The notes below the pieces were generated by a model. That model was not told the origin of the DNA and did not search any database. It worked only from the letters and a program-made list of their open reading frames with translations. Of a stretch of DNA of 64,000 bases, positions 18,656 through 29,180 are shown in pieces. Position 1 is the stretch's first letter; each line of letters begins with the position of its first letter. Origin of the DNA: Methylomonas koyamae (lineage in GTDB: Bacteria; Pseudomonadota; Gammaproteobacteria; Methylococcales; Methylomonadaceae); the NCBI RefSeq assembly GCF_019669905.1, contig NZ_AP019777.1, positions 3,720,001 through 3,784,000 of the forward strand, read 5' to 3'. Made by a program: the position numbers and the translations under genes.

Positions 18656-21600
18656 ATATTTCGGCGGCGTTCGTGCGCCGCCCGGTCGCCACGACCTTGT
18701 TGACGCTGGGCTTGGCGCTGGCCGGCCTGTTGGCCTTTTGGCAATTGCCGGTGGCGCCGTTGCCGCAGGTCGATTTCCCGACCATTTCGGTCAGCGCCAG
18801 CTTGCCCGGCGCCGCGCCGGAGACCATGGCGGCAACGGTGGCGACGCCGTTGGAGCGGGCGCTGGGCCGGATCGCCGGCATCAACGAAATAACTTCGGCC
18901 AGCTCGCTCGGCAACACCCGCATCACCTTGCAATTCGATTTGAGTCGCGACATCGACGGCGCTGCCCGCGACGTGCAGGCCGCGATCAACGCCGCCGCCA
19001 GCCTGTTACCGAGCAATCTGCCGAACCGACCGAGCTACCGCAAAGTCAATCCGGCCGATTCGCCGATCCTGATTCTGGCCCTGACCTCGACCACGTTAAG
19101 CCGCGGCCAAATGTACGACGCCGCCTCGACCGTATTGGCGCAGAAAATCGCGCAATTGCCCGGCGTCGGCCAGGTCACGGCTGGCGGCAGTTCGCTGCCT
19201 GCGGTCAGAGTCGAGTTGAATCCGGATGCTCTGGCCAAATACGGCATCGGCCTGGACCAGGTCGCCGGCACCATCGCTGCCGGCAATACCAACCGGCCCA
19301 AAGGCGCGCTGGAATCCGGCGGCCGCCACTGGCAAATACAAACCAACGGCCAGGTCGAGCACGCGGCGGATTATCTGCCGTTGATCGTCGCTTACCGCAA
19401 CGGCGCGCCGGTCAGGATTGCCGATCTGGGCACTGCGGTGGATTCGGTAGAGGACTTGCGCAGTACCGGCCTGAAAAACGGTGAGCCGGCGGTATTGTTG
19501 ATCGTCAACAAACAGCCCAGCGCCAATATCATCGAAACCGTGGATAGGGTCAAAACGATGCTGCCGCAACTGCGCGCGCTGCTGCCGGCCGCCGTCGAAC
19601 TGTCGGTGGTCTCCGACCGCTCTCAAACCATACGCGCCTCGGTGGCCGAAGTGGAGCACAGCCTGCTGATCGCCGTCGCGTTGGTGATCATGGTCGTGCT
19701 GTTATTTCTGCGCCGCCTGCGCACCGCGCTGATTCCCATCGTCGCGGTGCCGGTGTCGCTGATCGGCGCCTGCGGCGTGATGTATTTGTGCGGCTACAGC
19801 CTGGATAATTTATCGTTGATGGCGCTGACCATCGCTACCGGATTTGTCGTGGACGATGCGATTGTGGTGCTGGAAAACAGCAACCGCCATCTGGAACAAG
19901 GCCTGCCGCCACTGCAGGCCGCGTTGCGCGGCGTCGGCGAAGTCGGCTTTACCGTGCTAGCGATGAGTTTGTCGTTGATCGCGGTGTTTACCCCGATCCT
20001 GCTGATGGGCGGTATCGTCGGCCGCTTGTTCCGCGAATTCGCCGTGACGCTGTCCGCGGCGGTTTTGGTGTCGCTGGTGGTTTCGCTGACGGTGACGCCG
20101 ATGCTGTGCGCACACTGGCTGCAAGCGGAACCGCCGCGGCCGCCAAGCCGAGCGTCGGCGGCGACGGCGGAACTGTTCGGCAAAATCCGCACCGGCTACC
20201 GGCATAGCCTGGCCTGGGCGCTGCACCACCCGCGGCTGATGTTGGCGTTGCTGGCGGCCTGCATCGCCGCCAACGCCTATCTGTACGTCATCGTACCGAA
20301 AGGCTTTTTTCCGGTGCAGGACAACGGCCGGCTCAGCGGCACGATCCAGGCCGACCAGAGCATTTCCTTCCAGGCCATGCAGCGCAAGTTGCGCGATTTT
20401 GCCGAAATCCTGCGCCAGGACCCGGCGATCAACGACGTGGTCGGTTTTGCCGGCGGCATGCAGAACAGCAACAGCGGCCTGATGTTCGCGATCTTGAAGC
20501 CGCCGGAGCAGCGCGACCGCCCCATCGCCGAAATCAACCGCCAGTTGCGGGAAAAGCTGGCCGACGAACCCGGCGCCAGCCTGTTTCTGCAACCGGTGCA
20601 GGACCTGCGCATCGGCGGCCGCGGCTCGGCGGCGTTGTACGAATTCGCCTTGCAATCGGACGATCTGAATCTGCTGCGGGAATGGACGCCGAAGATCGTC
20701 GCCGCGTTGGCGGCGCTGCCGGAACTGGCCGATGTCAACACCAACCAACAAGACAAAGGCCGGCAAATCGCACTGCAGGTGGGCCGGGACAAGGCCGCCC
20801 GGCTCGGCGTCAGCCAGGCGGCAATCGATAGCGCGCTGCACAACGCCTTCGGCCAGCGCCCGGTATCGGTGATTTACAAACCGTTGAACCAGTACCGAGT
20901 GGTGATGGAACTGGCGCCGCAGTATTGGCGCGATCCGCAAACGCTAAGGCAACTCTATGTCGGTTCCGCTGCCGGAACCCAAATTCCGCTGGCGACGCTG
21001 GCCGAGTTCCGCCCCGGCAACACGCCGCTGACCGTCAACCACCAAGGCCAATTCGCCGCGGCGACGGTGTCCTTCAACCTGAAACCCGGCGTTTCGTTAT
21101 CGGACGCTACCCGCTTGATCGAGCGCACGCTGCGCGACATCGGCACGCCGGCGCAGGTGCGCGGCAGCTTTCAGGGGTCGGCCAAGGCGTTTCAGGAATC
21201 GCTGCGCAACCAACCCTGGCTGATCGCCGCGGCGCTGTTCAGCATCTACATCGTGCTGGGCATTCTTTACGAAAGCTACATCCATCCGCTGACCATCCTG
21301 TCGACGCTGCCGTCGGCCGGCATGGGCGCGTTGTTGGCGCTGATGGCCTGCGATACCGAATTCAGCATCATCGCCCTGATCGGCGTGGTTTTATTGATCG
21401 GCATCGTCAAGAAAAACGCGATCATGATGATCGACTTTGCCCTGCACGCACAACGCGAACAGGGCTTGGACCCGGAACAAGCCATCTTCGCCGCCTGCCT
21501 GCAACGCTTCCGGCCGATTATGATGACGACGCTGGCGGCCCTGCTCGGTGCGTTGCCATTGGCATTAGGCTCGGGTTACGGCGCCGAATTGCGCCAGCCG

Positions 21601-21753
21601 CTGGGGATTTCCATTGTCGGCGGCCTGTTGGTCAGCCAACTGCTGACCCTGTATACGACGCCGGTGGTGTATTTGGCTCTGGACCGGCTGAGCGGCCGGC
21701 GGCGGAAAAATCCGGCGGTCTCAGCCAACCGGCCATCTCAGGATTTGGCGTGA
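18652..21753 (+). CDS. mdtC: RND multidrug efflux transporter, MdtC-like
   Basis: 1033 residues from the GTG at 18652 (GTGA overlap with mdtB; GGAG upstream). It starts [23 protein letters not shown] and has the helix-4 aspartates in [19 protein letters not shown]. It is the partner subunit of the MdtB-like pump in a heterotrimer. Its 3' end overlaps the convergent HD-GYP gene by 16 bases, with no room for a terminator. The substrate is unknown; MdtABC homologues export bile salts, novobiocin and some metals. Confidence 0.92.
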   Translation: MNISAAFVRRPVATTLLTLGLALAGLLAFWQLPVAPLPQVDFPTISVSASLPGAAPETMAATVATPLERALGRIAGINEITSASSLGNTRITLQFDLSRDIDGAARDVQAAINAAASLLPSNLPNRPSYRKVNPADSPILILALTSTTLSRGQMYDAASTVLAQKIAQLPGVGQVTAGGSSLPAVRVELNPDALAKYGIGLDQVAGTIAAGNTNRPKGALESGGRHWQIQTNGQVEHAADYLPLIVAYRNGAPVRIADLGTAVDSVEDLRSTGLKNGEPAVLLIVNKQPSANIIETVDRVKTMLPQLRALLPAAVELSVVSDRSQTIRASVAEVEHSLLIAVALVIMVVLLFLRRLRTALIPIVAVPVSLIGACGVMYLCGYSLDNLSLMALTIATGFVVDDAIVVLENSNRHLEQGLPPLQAALRGVGEVGFTVLAMSLSLIAVFTPILLMGGIVGRLFREFAVTLSAAVLVSLVVSLTVTPMLCAHWLQAEPPRPPSRASAATAELFGKIRTGYRHSLAWALHHPRLMLALLAACIAANAYLYVIVPKGFFPVQDNGRLSGTIQADQSISFQAMQRKLRDFAEILRQDPAINDVVGFAGGMQNSNSGLMFAILKPPEQRDRPIAEINRQLREKLADEPGASLFLQPVQDLRIGGRGSAALYEFALQSDDLNLLREWTPKIVAALAALPELADVNTNQQDKGRQIALQVGRDKAARLGVSQAAIDSALHNAFGQRPVSVIYKPLNQYRVVMELAPQYWRDPQTLRQLYVGSAAGTQIPLATLAEFRPGNTPLTVNHQGQFAAATVSFNLKPGVSLSDATRLIERTLRDIGTPAQVRGSFQGSAKAFQESLRNQPWLIAAALFSIYIVLGILYESYIHPLTILSTLPSAGMGALLALMACDTEFSIIALIGVVLLIGIVKKNAIMMIDFALHAQREQGLDPEQAIFAACLQRFRPIMMTTLAALLGALPLALGSGYGAELRQPLGISIVGGLLVSQLLTLYTTPVVYLALDRLSGRRRKNPAVSANRPSQDLA

Positions 21754-23078
21754 GCGAAGCCTTTTTGCAATACGCCCTGGCGGTAGTATTTGCCGATGTC
21801 GATACCGTAATCCTGCGCCCGGACGATGCTCCTGATGGTTAACACCTGGCCGAGCCGGTCGAGTTCCATGTCGGCCAGATTGACCACTTTTTCCTCGACT
21901 GGCTGCCCGTCCGGATCCAGCAAAATGATGACTTTAGGCCGCAGCCGCACCAGTTCGTTGACTTCGACCACAATCGCCACCGCACCGTTGGTCATCTGCA
22001 CCAGACTGCCCGGCGGATAAACGCCCAACGCTTCGATGAATTTGACGACCAGGCGCCCGTCCAACTGGCTGCCGCTCAAATCGGACAGAATGCCGGTCGC
22101 ATCCAGATGGGTGCGGCCTTTCTGGTACACCCGGTCGCTGGTCATTGCGTCGTACATATCCACTATTGTCACGATCCGGGTAAACAGCGAGATACCCTTG
22201 TCCTTGATCCGCCGCGGATAGCCTTTGCCGTCCAGCGTTTCGTGGTGAGCCAGCGCCGTGTCGATCGCTCCGGTGTACATATCCGTGCTGGATTTCAGCA
22301 ACTCGTAGCCGAGCGAGGTATGCGAACGCATGATTTCCATTTCGGCGTCGTCCAGTTTGCCCGGTTTGTTCAGAATCTCCAGCGGAATCAACATTTTGCC
22401 CATGTCGTGCATCATGCCGCACAGGCCGACCAGGTTCAGGTTGGACACCGAAAAATTCAGGTGCCGGCCCAGTACGATGGCCAGGGCGCAAACGTTAAGA
22501 CTGTGCTGAGCGGTATATTGGTCCCTGTTTTTCAGTTGGCTCAACCACAAAAACGCATCCGGCGAATGCAGGATGCTGTTGACGCATTCGGCCACCGCCG
22601 CCTTGGCCGCCTTGGTATCGACACCCTCGCCGCGGGCGATGCGCTCCATGAAATCGGAAACCAGCACGCCCATTTCCTGATACACCGCTTCGGCGCGTTC
22701 GATCTCTTTTTCGAATACGCTCAATTTCGGCGGCGGCGGAAAATCGGCGATGCTGTCCAACGACAGGTTGTCTTGGCTGCCTTTGTACTCGACCACCTTC
22801 TTCCGGCTTTTGGTGACATCGATGTAGACGTATTCGCAGACCTCGCGCACCTTGCGGATGTCTTCTTCGGTTTGCAATTCGAACCCCTGAAACAGAAACG
22901 GGCTGTCCAGCCAGGGCCGGTCCAGTTCGATCACGTACATGCCTAGCTTGAGCTGGGCCACCGGCGTATAGACCCGCTGGTTAACGTCGTAAACGTTGAC
23001 GTTACTCCGCTGCGATTTTTTCTTGCGGCGGCGGAACGGCCACCAGTCTGCTATAGCCATGGGATTCGATTCATTCAA
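21738..23078 (-). CDS. HD-GYP domain cyclic-di-GMP phosphodiesterase (DUF3391), third paralogue
   Basis: 446 residues. A basic N-terminus ([11 protein letters not shown]), DUF3391 ([23 protein letters not shown]), a linker, then a canonical HD-GYP domain: [40 protein letters not shown] and [16 protein letters not shown]. Of the three paralogues this one matches the consensus best and should be active. The C-terminal segment after the domain ([21 protein letters not shown]) is shared by all three. ATG at 23078; an in-frame ATG six codons later (MAIADWW) is a possible alternative. Convergent with mdtC. Confidence 0.92.
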   Translation of the reverse strand: MNESNPMAIADWWPFRRRKKKSQRSNVNVYDVNQRVYTPVAQLKLGMYVIELDRPWLDSPFLFQGFELQTEEDIRKVREVCEYVYIDVTKSRKKVVEYKGSQDNLSLDSIADFPPPPKLSVFEKEIERAEAVYQEMGVLVSDFMERIARGEGVDTKAAKAAVAECVNSILHSPDAFLWLSQLKNRDQYTAQHSLNVCALAIVLGRHLNFSVSNLNLVGLCGMMHDMGKMLIPLEILNKPGKLDDAEMEIMRSHTSLGYELLKSSTDMYTGAIDTALAHHETLDGKGYPRRIKDKGISLFTRIVTIVDMYDAMTSDRVYQKGRTHLDATGILSDLSGSQLDGRLVVKFIEALGVYPPGSLVQMTNGAVAIVVEVNELVRLRPKVIILLDPDGQPVEEKVVNLADMELDRLGQVLTIRSIVRAQDYGIDIGKYYRQGVLQKGFAHAKS

Positions 23079-23510
23079 ACGTTTAGATTAAGCTTCTTTG
23101 CCGCCGGGGCGGGCCGATAAACAGGCGGCGGCCGGACAGCGGTTGGCACAATGATAGTCAGTTTCCCGCATTCGAAAATTGCCGCCGCACCCCAAGTCCG
23201 GTTTCCGCGACCCAGTTCCAACATTGGACAAACGCCTTTCCCTTGAAACCGGCCGCATCCGCACCGCCGAACCGAGGCCCTACCGGCAAACTTTACCAAG
23301 CTTTACCTAAATTAAGTTTTCCCCGGCTTGCCAAGCAAAAATCCGGATAATACACTGAAACCCGTCTGCCGCCGCAGCTTGCCACCAGCCGCTTCGGTTG
23401 GGCGGAACCGGCGAAACAGCCCCAGCCCTGCGCGGTCGCAGCCATCGCCACTGCTGCCCGGCCGGATACCGCCAACCGCCACGTTATTCAAAACCTGACC
23501 TTTACCCCAC
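23079..23510. other. 432-base intergenic region without gene
   Basis: It separates the HD-GYP gene (minus) from macA (plus). I see no credible ORF, tRNA or strong hairpin. It must hold both promoters, but no convincing -35/-10 pair was found by eye. Confidence 0.6.
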
Positions 23511-24713
23511 ATGCTTTGGCCCGTTAAATCGAAACCTGGTTCCGCCCGCCGGCGGACCGCTATTTTGGTGTTGGCGGCTGCCGTGGCCGCCGGCGCGGCT
23601 TACCGCTATCTGCAGCCGGAACGGAAAGCTGCGGTGCCGGGCGAAACCGTCAGCGTCAGCCTGGGCGACATTGAAGAAAACGTCACGGCCCAAGGCAAAC
23701 TGGAACCCAAAGAATACGTCGACGTCGGCGCTCAGGTTACCGGCCAATTGCAAAAAATCTACGTCAAGATCGGCGACGACGTCCGCGCCGGGCAATTGCT
23801 GGCGCAAATCGATCCGCGGATTTATGCGGCGCGGGTCGCGGCCGACGAAGCCAATATCAAGAATCTGCAGGCGCAACTGGCCGGCCAGCAGGCGCAAGTG
23901 GTGTTTGCCCAGCAGCAATACGACCGCAACCGCGAGCTATTACAAAGCCAGGGCGTCAGCGTCCAGGATTTTCAAAACAGCGAATTCACTTTAAAAAACG
24001 CCAAAGCTACCGCCGCCGCGATCCAGGCGCAGATCGAACAAGTGGAATCGACCTTGAACGGCGACAAGACCAATCTCGGCTTCACCAAAATCTTCGCTTC
24101 GATGGACGGCACCATGGTCGACCAGAAAGCCCGCGAAGGCCAGACCCTGAACGCCAACCAAACCACGCCGACCATTCTGCAACTGGCCAAACTCGACACG
24201 ATGACGGTGCGGGCCCAGGTAGCCGAGGCCGACGTGATGCGGCTGAGCCGGGACATGGCGGTGTATTTCACCACGCTGGGCTCCGGCGAGCGGCGCTGGC
24301 AAGGCAAGGTACGGCAAATCCTGCCGACGCCGGAAGTGATCAACAACGTCGTGCTGTACAACGTCCTGGTCGACGTCGACAACCGCGACCGGCAATTGAT
24401 GACCGGCATGAGCACGCAGATGTTTTTCGTACTGGGCAAGGCCGAGCAAGTACCGTTGCTGCCGGTCAACGCGCTGGGCCAACGCCTGCGCGGCGAGGAC
24501 CAAGGCCGGGGCCAGGCCTACAAAGTCAAACTGGTTAGCGGCGCGGACGTGCAGGAAAAAACCGTGCATATCGGCCTGCGTACTCGCCGTTTCGCCCAGG
24601 TGTTGGACGGCCTGGCGCTAGGCGACCGGGTACAGGCCAACAGCGACAATGGCGACAAAGCCAAAAACCGGCGCAAAGATCCGCTGCCCGGCGGCGGAGT
24701 GCCCCGGCTATGA
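23511..24713 (+). CDS. macA: Periplasmic adaptor of MacAB-type efflux pump
   Basis: 400 residues. N-terminal membrane anchor (TAILVLAAAVAAGAAYRYL), lipoyl half-motif (GDIEENVTAQGKLEPKEYVDV, VTGQLQKIYVKIGDDVRAGQLLAQIDP), a long helical hairpin with Gln-rich heptads (residues about 105-190) and the second lipoyl half (GFTKIFASMDGTMVDQ), then the beta-barrel and membrane-proximal domains. MacA joins MacB to TolC and stimulates its ATPase. It overlaps macB by four bases (ATGA). Confidence 0.92.
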   Translation: MLWPVKSKPGSARRRTAILVLAAAVAAGAAYRYLQPERKAAVPGETVSVSLGDIEENVTAQGKLEPKEYVDVGAQVTGQLQKIYVKIGDDVRAGQLLAQIDPRIYAARVAADEANIKNLQAQLAGQQAQVVFAQQQYDRNRELLQSQGVSVQDFQNSEFTLKNAKATAAAIQAQIEQVESTLNGDKTNLGFTKIFASMDGTMVDQKAREGQTLNANQTTPTILQLAKLDTMTVRAQVAEADVMRLSRDMAVYFTTLGSGERRWQGKVRQILPTPEVINNVVLYNVLVDVDNRDRQLMTGMSTQMFFVLGKAEQVPLLPVNALGQRLRGEDQGRGQAYKVKLVSGADVQEKTVHIGLRTRRFAQVLDGLALGDRVQANSDNGDKAKNRRKDPLPGGGVPRL

Positions 24714-26647
24714 GCGCCGAACCGCTACTGGAACTCCACGGCATCCGCCGTTTTTATCCGAACGGCGACAACGTGGTCCGGGCGCTGGACGACGTGTCGC
24801 TGAGCATCTGGCCCGGAGAATTCGTCGCCATTGTCGGCCAGTCCGGCTCCGGCAAATCGACGCTGATGAATCTGATCGGCTGTCTGGACCGGGCCGACAC
24901 CGGCAGCTATCGGGTGTTGGGCCGCGACGTGGCCGAGCTCGACCCGGACCAACTCGCCGCCTTGCGGCGGGAAAGCTTCGGCTTCGTGTTCCAGCGTTAC
25001 AACCTGCTGAATAGCGCGACTGCCGCCGAAAACGTCGAAATTCCGGCCTTGTACGCCGGCTTGGCCAAGGCCGAGCGCCACCGGCGGGCGCTGGAATTGC
25101 TGGCCAAACTGGGCTTGGCCGAACGCGGCGAACACAAACCGATGCAGTTGTCCGGCGGCCAACAACAACGGGTCGCGATCGCCAGGGCCTTGATGAACGA
25201 TCCGCCGGTGATCCTGGCCGACGAACCGACCGGGGCGCTGGATAGCCAAAGCGGCATGGAAGTCATGGCGCTGCTAAAACGGTTGCACGGCGAGGGCCGG
25301 ACGATTTTGCTGATCACCCACGACGACAAAGTCGCGGCCCACGCCCAGCGGGTGGTGCATATCGCCGACGGCAAAATCGTCCACGACGGCCCGGCCCGGC
25401 GCGACGGCCGCTGGCTGGCGCCGCCGGCCCAGCGCGGTATCGGCGGCGCCGGCTTGCTGGCGGAGTTGGCCGAAGCCGGCAAAACCGCACTGCGTTCGTT
25501 GCGCGCGAACTTGTTCCGTACCGCATTGACCTTGCTCGGCATCGTGATCGGCGTCGCCGCGGTAGTGACGATGCTGGCGGTCGGCCAGGGCAGCCAGGAA
25601 AAAGTGCTGGAACAGATGCGGGCGATGGGCACCAACATCCTGTCGATCCGCCCCGGCGTCCCCGGCTTTCGCGGCGGCGGCGACGTTGCCACTTTGACGT
25701 TGGCCGACGCCGAGGCGATCGCCGAACTGGACAACGTGGCCTGGGCCTCGCCGGAGCGCAGCAGTCGGCTTACCGTGCGTTACGGCGCGGTCGATTACGC
25801 CACCAGCGTGCAAGGCGTGGCGCCGAGCATGCCGCAGGTGCGGGACTGGCCGCTGGCGCTCGGCGACTTTTTCGACGAACGCGACCAACGCCGCTACGCG
25901 CCGGTCATGGTACTGGGCGAAACGGTGCGCAAACTGCTGTTTACCGACGGCGAAGACCCGCTTGGCCGCTACGTGATGATCGGCAACATTCCGTTCGAGG
26001 TGATTGGCGTGATGGCCGCCAAAGGCGCCGACGCCCAGGGCAGCGACCGCGACGACGGCGTGTTCGTGCCGATCAGCACCGGTTTGGTCCGCCTGTTCGG
26101 CCAGAAATACCTGGGCGGCATCACGGTGCGGGTCGAGGATGTGGCCCAAATCGACGCTACGCAAAAGGCCATTACCGATTTATTGGTCGCCCGCCACCAA
26201 ACCGAGGATTTCCGGATACGCAACATGGCATCGATCATCGAATCGGCCACCGAAACTCAGAATACCTTGACGCTGATGCTCGGCATCGTCGCGGCGATTT
26301 CGCTGTTGGTCGGCGGCATCGGCGTAATGAACATCATGCTGGTCAGCGTCACCGAGCGCACTCGGGAAATCGGCATCCGCATCGCCACCGGCGCCCGCCG
26401 CCGCGACATCCTGCTGCAATTCAATACCGAAGCCGCCGTGGTCTGCACCTTGGGCGGCGTGATGGGGGTTCTGCTCGGCTTCGCCGCCGGCCAGGTCTTG
26501 GCCTACTTCGGTATGGCGGTGTTGTTTTCGCCGCTGCCGGCTATCTTGGCGTTTTGCTGCGCCTTCTCCACCGGCCTGCTGTTCGGTTACTTGCCGGCGC
26601 GCAAGGCGGCGCTACTCGACCCGGTCGTGGCGTTGGCGGCGGAATGA
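24710..26647 (+). CDS. macB: MacB-type ABC transporter (ATPase plus FtsX-like permease)
   Basis: 645 residues, standard for MacB. The N-terminal ATPase has Walker A GQSGSGKSTLMN, signature LSGGQQQRVAIARAL and Walker B VILADEPTGALD. Helix 1 follows (FRTALTLLGIVIGVAAVVTMLAVG), then a periplasmic domain of about 210 residues and three C-terminal helices (MLGIVAAISLLVGGIGVMNIML onward). MacB is a mechanotransmitter that drives export of periplasmic substrates (macrolides, peptides, lipids) through TolC. It overlaps both neighbours by four bases. Confidence 0.95.
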   Translation: MSAEPLLELHGIRRFYPNGDNVVRALDDVSLSIWPGEFVAIVGQSGSGKSTLMNLIGCLDRADTGSYRVLGRDVAELDPDQLAALRRESFGFVFQRYNLLNSATAAENVEIPALYAGLAKAERHRRALELLAKLGLAERGEHKPMQLSGGQQQRVAIARALMNDPPVILADEPTGALDSQSGMEVMALLKRLHGEGRTILLITHDDKVAAHAQRVVHIADGKIVHDGPARRDGRWLAPPAQRGIGGAGLLAELAEAGKTALRSLRANLFRTALTLLGIVIGVAAVVTMLAVGQGSQEKVLEQMRAMGTNILSIRPGVPGFRGGGDVATLTLADAEAIAELDNVAWASPERSSRLTVRYGAVDYATSVQGVAPSMPQVRDWPLALGDFFDERDQRRYAPVMVLGETVRKLLFTDGEDPLGRYVMIGNIPFEVIGVMAAKGADAQGSDRDDGVFVPISTGLVRLFGQKYLGGITVRVEDVAQIDATQKAITDLLVARHQTEDFRIRNMASIIESATETQNTLTLMLGIVAAISLLVGGIGVMNIMLVSVTERTREIGIRIATGARRRDILLQFNTEAAVVCTLGGVMGVLLGFAAGQVLAYFGMAVLFSPLPAILAFCCAFSTGLLFGYLPARKAALLDPVVALAAE

Positions 26648-28032
26648 AAAGGCAGGCACGAATCGGCGGATTGGCGATGGCGTTGGCAATTGCCGGCTGC
26701 AATTTGCAAACCGACTACCGCCGGCCGCAGGTCGACACGCCGGACGGTTGGCGTCAGGCCGCGGCCACCGGCACCGCGCCGGTCGATCCGCAGTGGTGGC
26801 GGGCATTCGCCAGCGTGGAGTTGGACCGGTTGATGGCACAGGCCCTGGCCTATAACAACGATCTGGCCGCCGCAGAACAACGCATCGCCCAAGCCCGCGC
26901 CCAGGCCCGGATTGCCGGTGCCGGGTTGTGGCCGGCGGCCGGCCTCAACGCCAGTTATACCGACAACCGCAACGAGCTGACCGATAGCCAGAAAGCCAGC
27001 GGCCAGTTCGACATTGCCTACGAAGTCGATTTATGGGGCGCCAACCGCGCCCGCCGCGATGCCGGCAGCGCCCGGATGCTGAGCCGAATATTCGCCCGCG
27101 ATGCGTTGCAACTGGTGGTGATGGCCGATGTCGGCCAAACTTATTTCACGCTGCTGGCGATCCGCGAGCGCCGGCAAATCGCCAGCGATTTTCTGGATAC
27201 GGCCACGGCCATTCTCGGCATCATCGAAGCCCGCCAGCGCGCCGGCGCCGCCTATGCGCTGGAAGTGGCCCAGCAAAAAACCGTGCAGGCCAACGCCCGC
27301 GCCAGCCTGGACTTGCTGGTGCAACAGCAGATTCTGGCGGAAAACGCGTTGGCGATATTGCTCGGCCAAGCGCCGCAGCAACTGGCGTTGGCGCCGGCCG
27401 CGTTCGCCGATTTACAGATACCGCAGATCGGCGCAGAACAACCGGCCGCACTGCTGCAACGCCGCCCCGACATCGGCCAGTTGGAAATGGAATTAATCGC
27501 CGCCAATGCCGACATCGCCGCCGCCCGCGCCGCGTTCTATCCGAAACTGCAATTGAGCATGAACAGCTTGCTGTCCTCGCCGCAGCCGGGCGGCGTGGCC
27601 GTGGCATTGGCGGCCGGCCTGGCCCAACCGCTGTTTCAAGGCGGCCGCCTGCAAGGCGCTTTCGACAACGCAGTTGCCGTGAACGCGGAATTGGCGGAAA
27701 CCTACCGCAAGACGGTGTTGACGGCATTCAAGGAAGTGGAGGACGCCGCGGCGACCTACGCCAACTCCGGCCGCCGGCTCGAAGCGCTGCAACTGGCTAC
27801 CGAACAAGCCAAGCTGGCCTTACAAATCTCCCGCGACCGCTACCGCCTGGGCGCGGTGGACTACCAAGCCCTGCTCAATGCGCAAAGCAGCTATTTGAAC
27901 GCCGAAAACAGCCGGGTGCAGGCACGGCTGGAAGTACTGCTGGCGCAAGTGCTGATGTACAAAGCCCTCGGCGGCGGCTGGTCCTTGGCAGACCAAAATA
28001 CCGACCTGGCCGACCGCGCACCGGGGCCTTGA
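26644..28032 (+). CDS. NodT/OprM-type outer-membrane efflux lipoprotein
   Basis: 462 residues from the ATG at 26644, inside the macB stop (ATGA); a longer in-frame opening is a macB shadow. The N-terminus MKRQARIGGLAMALAIAGC has a lipobox, so the mature protein is probably acylated at Cys19, as in OprM/NodT channels rather than E. coli TolC. It has two outer-membrane-factor repeats of helices and strands: FDIAYEVDLWG in the first, then ALLQRRPDIGQLEMEL and GLAQPLFQGGRLQG in the second. It completes a MacAB-outer-membrane channel pump and may also serve the upstream RND pump, which lacks its own channel. Confidence 0.92.
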   Translation: MKRQARIGGLAMALAIAGCNLQTDYRRPQVDTPDGWRQAAATGTAPVDPQWWRAFASVELDRLMAQALAYNNDLAAAEQRIAQARAQARIAGAGLWPAAGLNASYTDNRNELTDSQKASGQFDIAYEVDLWGANRARRDAGSARMLSRIFARDALQLVVMADVGQTYFTLLAIRERRQIASDFLDTATAILGIIEARQRAGAAYALEVAQQKTVQANARASLDLLVQQQILAENALAILLGQAPQQLALAPAAFADLQIPQIGAEQPAALLQRRPDIGQLEMELIAANADIAAARAAFYPKLQLSMNSLLSSPQPGGVAVALAAGLAQPLFQGGRLQGAFDNAVAVNAELAETYRKTVLTAFKEVEDAAATYANSGRRLEALQLATEQAKLALQISRDRYRLGAVDYQALLNAQSSYLNAENSRVQARLEVLLAQVLMYKALGGGWSLADQNTDLADRAPGP

Positions 28033-28125
28033 ACGCCCGCATCCAAGGCGGGGCCTCGCGGCGAATTGCAGAAGCCCCGGCCGGCTCCATCGGTTTAGCA
28101 TCGGCGCCGCTGGCGATAAACCGGT

Positions 28126-28611
28126 TTAAATTTTCAGCTTGCCGAGCTTGGCTTCGAATTCTTCCAGCGTCATCGCTCCGCTTTTTGCTTCGCGTTGGTG
28201 GGCGGCGTCGAAAAAATAGGTTCTGGGTAGTTCGCCGTACCAGGCCGGATCGATTTCGTAACGCAGTTTTTCCGGGTTATCGCCGCTAAAGGCCCAATTT
28301 TCCAGGTTGCCCAGTTTATGCGTGTCGACGATGCGTTGAATCTCCGGCATCGCTTCCGCCTCGTCGGCCGCCAGCATCACGATCTTCAACGTGGGGTGTT
28401 TGTCGTGCAATTGGTTGATGACCGCCATGTCCTTCAAGCAGGACGGGCAATCCACCGACCAGATTGCCAGCATCAACGGTTTGCCGGCATTCGCCGCCAA
28501 AATTTGCTGGTAGCTGCCGGGGACGAAGGGTTTTATCGGGGTTTGGTCGGCCTGGGCAGCGCCGTTCAGGCTGGCGACAACCAAACTCAAAAACAGGATC
28601 AGGGTTTTCAT
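28126..28611 (-). CDS. Periplasmic thioredoxin-like (TlpA/redoxin-type) protein
   Basis: 161 residues. It has a signal peptide (MKTLILFLSLVVASLNGAAQA) and a thioredoxin fold with the active-site motif C-P-S-C in WSVDCPSCLKDMAVI (about residues 50-64) and the cis-proline segment ELPRTYFFDA. The family includes cytochrome-maturation and disulfide reductases of the periplasm. No partner gene is adjacent, so the substrate is unknown. It is monocistronic on the minus strand, convergent with the efflux operon. Confidence 0.82.
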   Translation of the reverse strand: MKTLILFLSLVVASLNGAAQADQTPIKPFVPGSYQQILAANAGKPLMLAIWSVDCPSCLKDMAVINQLHDKHPTLKIVMLAADEAEAMPEIQRIVDTHKLGNLENWAFSGDNPEKLRYEIDPAWYGELPRTYFFDAAHQREAKSGAMTLEEFEAKLGKLKI

Positions 28612-29180
28612 CTTTACTCATCCGAAAATTCAAATTTTGGGCCGGGCACATTAGCGCCTATGGCGCCGCCATTCAAGTTGAGACTGCAGCGGCCAGCAGC
28701 GGAGTTGTCGCAATAGGTCATTTAACATAGTTTTCACAGCGAAACGACCAGACCTGGTTGCCGGATTACTCGAAATTTCCCCGATTCGGGCCACCGAACG
28801 GGCGGTCTCAGCCAGCGTTATGTGCTTGGATAACGGCGAAGCATTCACGAACAAATCCATCGCACAATAACCTGCTACCCAAGCGCAGCCACCCGATTCA
28901 GGCGGCTTAGCCAACGAATATCCTGCGACCCAGCACGCATTTTCGGCAGTATGGTCCGACGCTCTACCCCAAACGACGAGCGTAAAACCGAGGCAAACGC
29001 GGCATATCCCATATTTCCTTGATGGAATTAAGTTATTTAACATAGTTTAGTTATTTAGAAATCGAAATAACCAATAAAATCAATATCCTAATCCCTGGCG
29101 CCACTCTTGCTGCACAAAACGATTACACTTAGCCGGTTTTGTTTCCTGCCGGATTGGCAGCCTTCAGACTTTTTGAACCC
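28612..29180. other. Intergenic region with a 14-base direct repeat flanking about 300 bases
   Basis: No gene that I can support. A minus-strand ORF of 130 codons exists, but its composition looks random and it has no ribosome-binding site; it carries two related WVAGY segments, probably from a short internal duplication. The identical 14-mer ATTTAACATAGTTT occurs at 28720-28733 and 29035-29048. The right end is AT-rich and should hold the promoter of the TonB receptor gene. No Fur-like box or cobalamin-riboswitch core was recognised. Confidence 0.55.

Noticed and set aside
28651..29043. 130-codon minus-strand ORF upstream of the TonB receptor
   Set aside because: No ribosome-binding site, no recognised domain, atypical composition; kept only as part of the repeat-flanked segment.
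28800..29180. Cobalamin riboswitch before the TonB receptor
   Set aside because: No B12-box-like core or matching hairpins were found.
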